This document shows positions 61,533 to 64,000 of a DNA stretch of 64,000 bases, piece after piece. The position numbers and the translations under genes are program-made. Within the stretch, counting starts at the first letter, position 1. Every line of letters begins with the position of its first letter. The stretch lies in contig NZ_PIRF01000005.1 in assembly GCF_003049705.1 (NCBI RefSeq), forward strand, positions 62,001 through 126,000, read 5' to 3'. Under the pieces are notes generated by a model, which ran no database searches, was not told where the DNA came from, and was given only the letters and a program-made list of their open reading frames with translations. This DNA is from Campylobacter concisus (GTDB taxonomy: Bacteria > Campylobacterota > Campylobacteria > Campylobacterales > Campylobacteraceae).

Positions 61533-62205
61533 CTATCATCCTGTCACAAATTATTGCAAAAGCTGCACTTACATTTAAGGAGTCCCAGCCCTCTTTTAAC
61601 TTTATACCAATACACTCATCACACTTTGCTAGAGCCTTTTGCGGTATGCCTTCGCCCTCTGAGCCCATCACCAAAGCTCTTTTACCAGCAAACCTCATCT
61701 CTTTTACGTTTTTGCCATTACTTGCTGTTGCATAAATTTTAAAACCAAATTGCTTTAGTTCATTTAACAAACTAAGCCCGTCTTCAAAAATCGCTATTGG
61801 TATCTCATAAGCAGCGCCACTACTTGATCTTAAAACGCCTTGCATATTTATACTTTTTGCCACTATCACAAGACCTTCGCAGCCTAGAGCATAAGCACTT
61901 CTAGCGATAGCACCGATATTGCCAACATCGCTTATACCATAAAGAATAACGATAAAATTTAGCTTTTTAAGCTCAGCAATGTCTGAAAATTCAAACTCAC
62001 TAACATTCGCTAAAAAACCTTGATGGTTTCCACCGCGAGCTAAAGACTGTGCTTTTTGATTATCCACGCGGATGATTTTTTTGCCTGTGCCACAAATTTT
62101 AGAGAAGAGTTTTTTGTCACACTCTTTTGAGAGATATATCTCTTCTAATATCTGTGGTCGCTTGTTCAAAATATGTAAAAATAGTTGTTTTCCGTATATT
62201 ATCAT
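61525..62205 (-). CDS. rlmB: 23S rRNA (guanosine-2'-O-)-methyltransferase, RlmB-like SpoU family
   Basis: 226 residues. SPOUT knot motifs: motif 1 DVGNIGAIARSAYALG near residues 93-108, motif 2 ALVMGSEGEGIPQ near residues 170-182, motif 3 LNVSAAFAI near residues 210-218. The N-terminal part is a short substrate-binding domain (GKQLFLHILNKRPQ). It methylates a 2'-OH in 23S rRNA; the exact site (guanosine 2251 in the model) is inferred from family. It starts 110 bases downstream of rsmI. Confidence 0.88.
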   Translation of the reverse strand: MIIYGKQLFLHILNKRPQILEEIYLSKECDKKLFSKICGTGKKIIRVDNQKAQSLARGGNHQGFLANVSEFEFSDIAELKKLNFIVILYGISDVGNIGAIARSAYALGCEGLVIVAKSINMQGVLRSSSGAAYEIPIAIFEDGLSLLNELKQFGFKIYATASNGKNVKEMRFAGKRALVMGSEGEGIPQKALAKCDECIGIKLKEGWDSLNVSAAFAIICDRMIDE

Positions 62206-62315
62206 GGTAACTTATGGTAGCTAAAGTCAATTAAAATTTAACTTATTTTTGTATGTAACTAGAGTAAATTTTACACTTTCGTTTAGTATCACTTAGTAGT
62301 TTCATAGCCCATAAT
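62206..62315. other. Intergenic gap between rsmI and rlmB
   Basis: About 110 bases. No tRNA, obvious terminator hairpin or gene is seen; the sequence is AT-rich and could carry the rlmB promoter. Confidence 0.5.
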
Positions 62316-63131
62316 TTAAGCTTTCGTAAGTTCATCATATATCTTTTTTACATCTTCTCCAGTTATTTTGTTAAGCAATTTTGCTTTTACTTTTGGAGCA
62401 AGATCAAGCGAAAGTATCTCATCTTTTGTAATATTTTGAGTGGCTGTTTTGTCACTCTTTGAGATGACAACCACCCACTCTCCACTTAAATTTGCTTTTT
62501 CTAAAATTTGAACTAAATTTTGAGCCTTTTCTTTAAATTTAGTCTCAAATTTTTTAGTGGCCTCTTTTATGGCAAAAATTTCTCTCTCAGGCTCTAGATT
62601 TGCGATGCTTTGTACTAAGCCTAGTATGCGTTTTGGGCTTTCGTAAATAACGGCCGGATAAGCTAAATTTAGAGCATTTTGTATAGCTAAAGCTCTGTCT
62701 CTGCCAGTATTTGGTAAAAAGCCTAAGAAAACAAATTCTTTATCGCAAAGCCCGCTTGCGACTACGCTTAAAAGTGCGGCGTTTGCTCCGCTTAAAATTT
62801 CATATTCAATGTTATTTGTTTGAGCATATCTTACTAGACTTACTCCAGGATCGCTGATACCTGGCATGCCAGCATCACTCATATAGGCCACATTTTTGCT
62901 AAAAAAATCATCACTTAAATTTATGAAAAAGTCATCTTCGTTATGAGTGTGAAGTGGGATAAATTTTGAGATATTTATACCCGCATCAAAGCGTTCGTTT
63001 AGCAGATTTACAAGGCTTTTGCAAACTCTTGTATCTTCGCAGATGGCTATCTCGCATTCACGCAAAATTCTAATCGCACGAAGCGAGATATCTTCTAAAT
63101 TTCCTATTGGAGTAGGAATAAAGTAGAGCAA
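62316..63131 (-). CDS. rsmI: 16S rRNA (cytidine-2'-O-)-methyltransferase
   Basis: 271 residues. N-terminal FIPTPIGNLEDISLRAIRIL near residues 4-23 and CEDTRV near residue 36; AdoMet-binding MSDAGMPGISDPG near residues 84-96; VIYESPKRILGL near residue 162. It methylates cytidine 1402 in the decoding centre. It follows rpmE by three bases. Confidence 0.95.
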   Translation of the reverse strand: MLYFIPTPIGNLEDISLRAIRILRECEIAICEDTRVCKSLVNLLNERFDAGINISKFIPLHTHNEDDFFINLSDDFFSKNVAYMSDAGMPGISDPGVSLVRYAQTNNIEYEILSGANAALLSVVASGLCDKEFVFLGFLPNTGRDRALAIQNALNLAYPAVIYESPKRILGLVQSIANLEPEREIFAIKEATKKFETKFKEKAQNLVQILEKANLSGEWVVVISKSDKTATQNITKDEILSLDLAPKVKAKLLNKITGEDVKKIYDELTKA

Positions 63132-63134
63132 GGC

Positions 63135-63338
63135 TTATTTTTGAGCGTATTTTTTCTTAAATTTCTCAACACGGCCAGCACTGTCAACTATCTTTTCGCT
63201 GCCTGTGAAAAATGGGTGGCACTTGTCGCAAATGTCAATTCTGATCTCGCTTTTGTTTGACTTTGTTTTAAAAGTGTTTCCGCAAGCACAAGTTACAGTG
63301 CAATCTACGTATTCTGGATGGATATCTTTTTTCATCAT
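63135..63338 (-). CDS. rpmE: 50S ribosomal protein L31 (zinc type)
   Basis: 67 residues. Four-cysteine zinc site seen as CTVTCACG and CDKCHPF (Cys residues near 13, 17, 19, 37 and 40). This is the C+ form used when zinc is plentiful. The C-terminus [20 protein letters not shown] is diagnostic. It has its own promoter (-10 at 63386). Confidence 0.97.
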
Positions 63339-63385
63339 TTTTCCTTTATTATTTTTGGGCTAATTATCTACATTAAAAGTTGCTG

Positions 63386-63391
63386 ATTATA
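63386..63391 (-). promoter_or_regulatory. Probable -10 box of rpmE-rsmI
   Basis: TATAAT on the minus strand within TTTTTATATAATCAGC, preceded by T-rich DNA, about 48 bases before the rpmE ATG. The ribosome site is AAGGAAAA. Confidence 0.6.
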
Positions 63392-63418
63392 TAAAAAGAA
63401 ATCTAAAAATCAAATAAA

Positions 63419-64000
63419 TTAAGCTAGGAATTTTGCCGCTACTGATATAACCGCGGTCTGTGATCTTAAGATATTTTTTGTATTTAGGCCGTAGCTATTT
63501 TTAAATTTAGCCGTCTCTTCCTCACTAAATCCACCCTCTGGACCGATTATTAAAAGCTCGTCATCTTTTTTTTCATTTAAGCTTTTACCACCAAAATTTA
63601 TAGCTGAGACATTTTTATAAACGCTCATTAGCTCGTCCAAATTTTTATAAATTTCAAACTCCATTAATGAAGTTCGTCCGCACTGCTCGCAAGAGAGAGC
63701 ATTTATGTAGTTTAGCCTTTCAATATCTATCTTAAAATTTGCTTGAGAAAATTTAGTATAGACAAAAGCTATTTTACCAACGCCAAGTTCATTTAAAAAT
63801 GGCAATGTCTTTTCTATCGTCTTTGGATCGACGATAGCCCAAGCGATCGTAAAGTCGAATTTTTGCTCGCCATTTGAGCTGGCAAAGACAAGACTTAAGC
63901 TCGCACTTCGCCTATCAATCTCATCAATTTCATAAATATACTCTTTAAAGTCTCGTAAATTTCTAACACTTATTCGCTCACCAGCTTGCATTCTTCTAGC
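63419..64000 (-). CDS. rsmE: 16S rRNA (uridine-3-N)-methyltransferase RsmE (5' end outside window)
   Basis: The frame remains open to the last base of the window (…ARRMQAGERI), so the first 20-30 residues, including the usual R-rich RNA-binding start, are missing. Visible motifs: IAWAIVDPKTIEKTLPFLNE, ELGVGKIAFVYTKF (GV.KI), EQCGRT near the middle, and the AdoMet knot LLIIGPEGGFSEEE and NILRSQTAVISVAA. It methylates uridine 1498 of 16S rRNA. It is upstream of rpmE on the same strand, with about 80 bases and a promoter between them. Confidence 0.93.
   Translation of the reverse strand, partial: ARRMQAGERISVRNLRDFKEYIYEIDEIDRRSASLSLVFASSNGEQKFDFTIAWAIVDPKTIEKTLPFLNELGVGKIAFVYTKFSQANFKIDIERLNYINALSCEQCGRTSLMEFEIYKNLDELMSVYKNVSAINFGGKSLNEKKDDELLIIGPEGGFSEEETAKFKNSYGLNTKNILRSQTAVISVAAKFLA

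Noticed and set aside
1-64000. CRISPR arrays, insertion sequences, prophage genes, rRNA and tRNA genes, and G/C tracts typical of phase variation
   Set aside because: None was seen on reading both strands; a tRNA scan and a homopolymer search would settle small or unusual cases.

Overview
The window looks like chromosomal DNA of a Campylobacter of the concisus/curvus/showae group, most likely C. concisus. The DNA is AT-rich and saturated with AAATTT words. The proteins are Campylobacterota-type: a CadF-like adhesin, a QueH reductase with a long C-terminal extension, DUF4006 and DUF2393 proteins, a cbb3 oxidase and AddAB. Several gene blocks follow the order I remember from C. jejuni: HAD hydrolase-cadF-rpsI-rplM-addA-addB; the cbb3 oxidase block through to carA; fabZ-lpxA-clpX-mreB-mreC-carB; and trxB through to rsmE. 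The species call is inference from memory, since no database was searched.

Layout. 1-3522: an ABC importer (binding protein cut by the window edge, permease, ATPase) with an NnrS-family membrane protein. 3634-4220: a secreted YceI protein and its terminator. About 4245-7640: a visibly GC-richer island holding a truncated gene remnant, a frameshifted Bcr/CflA efflux gene, a 546-base non-coding stretch with repeats and a long imperfect palindrome, and an intact carboxy(nor)spermidine dehydrogenase. 7680-11584: TPR protein, RdgB, an MFS transporter and a flavoprotein. 11834-19778: HAD hydrolase, cadF, rpsI-rplM, addA-addB. 19930-26736: flavin reductase, then the cbb3 oxidase operon ccoNOQP with four small accessory membrane proteins, an orphan response regulator and a TauE/SafE-like maturation candidate. 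26738-36601: carA, DUF507, carB, mreC, mreB, clpX, lpxA, fabZ. 36752-42559: queH and a five-gene peptide/nickel-type ABC importer. 42733-51869: a giant AsmA-like DUF748 protein, tautomerase, Bcp, DsbA-like protein, ilvE, an SPFH protein, hisIE and two DUF2393 proteins. 51989-55066: lipoprotein, purF, DUF2314-like protein, dapB. 55214-64000: trxB, a membrane-anchored thioredoxin-like protein, trxA, yraN, hom, an aminotransferase, a periplasmic protein, a RodZ-like protein, rlmB, rsmI, rpmE and rsmE (cut by the window edge).

How the genes work together. The cbb3 block builds a microaerobic terminal oxidase, with assembly factors in the same transcript. The mre/lpx/fab block and the RodZ-like protein serve envelope growth and cell shape. 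The carAB, purF, dapB, hom, ilvE and hisIE genes serve nucleotide and amino-acid synthesis. The trx, bcp and dsbA genes cover thiol redox.

I found no CRISPR array, insertion sequence, prophage, rRNA or tRNA, and no long G or C tract of the phase-variable type. The best leads for new biology are the GC-rich island, the long palindrome at 6269-6350, the degenerate thioredoxin between trxA and trxB, the small-protein tail of the cbb3 operon, and operator-like palindromes upstream of fabZ, cadF, ilvE and the peptide/nickel importer.
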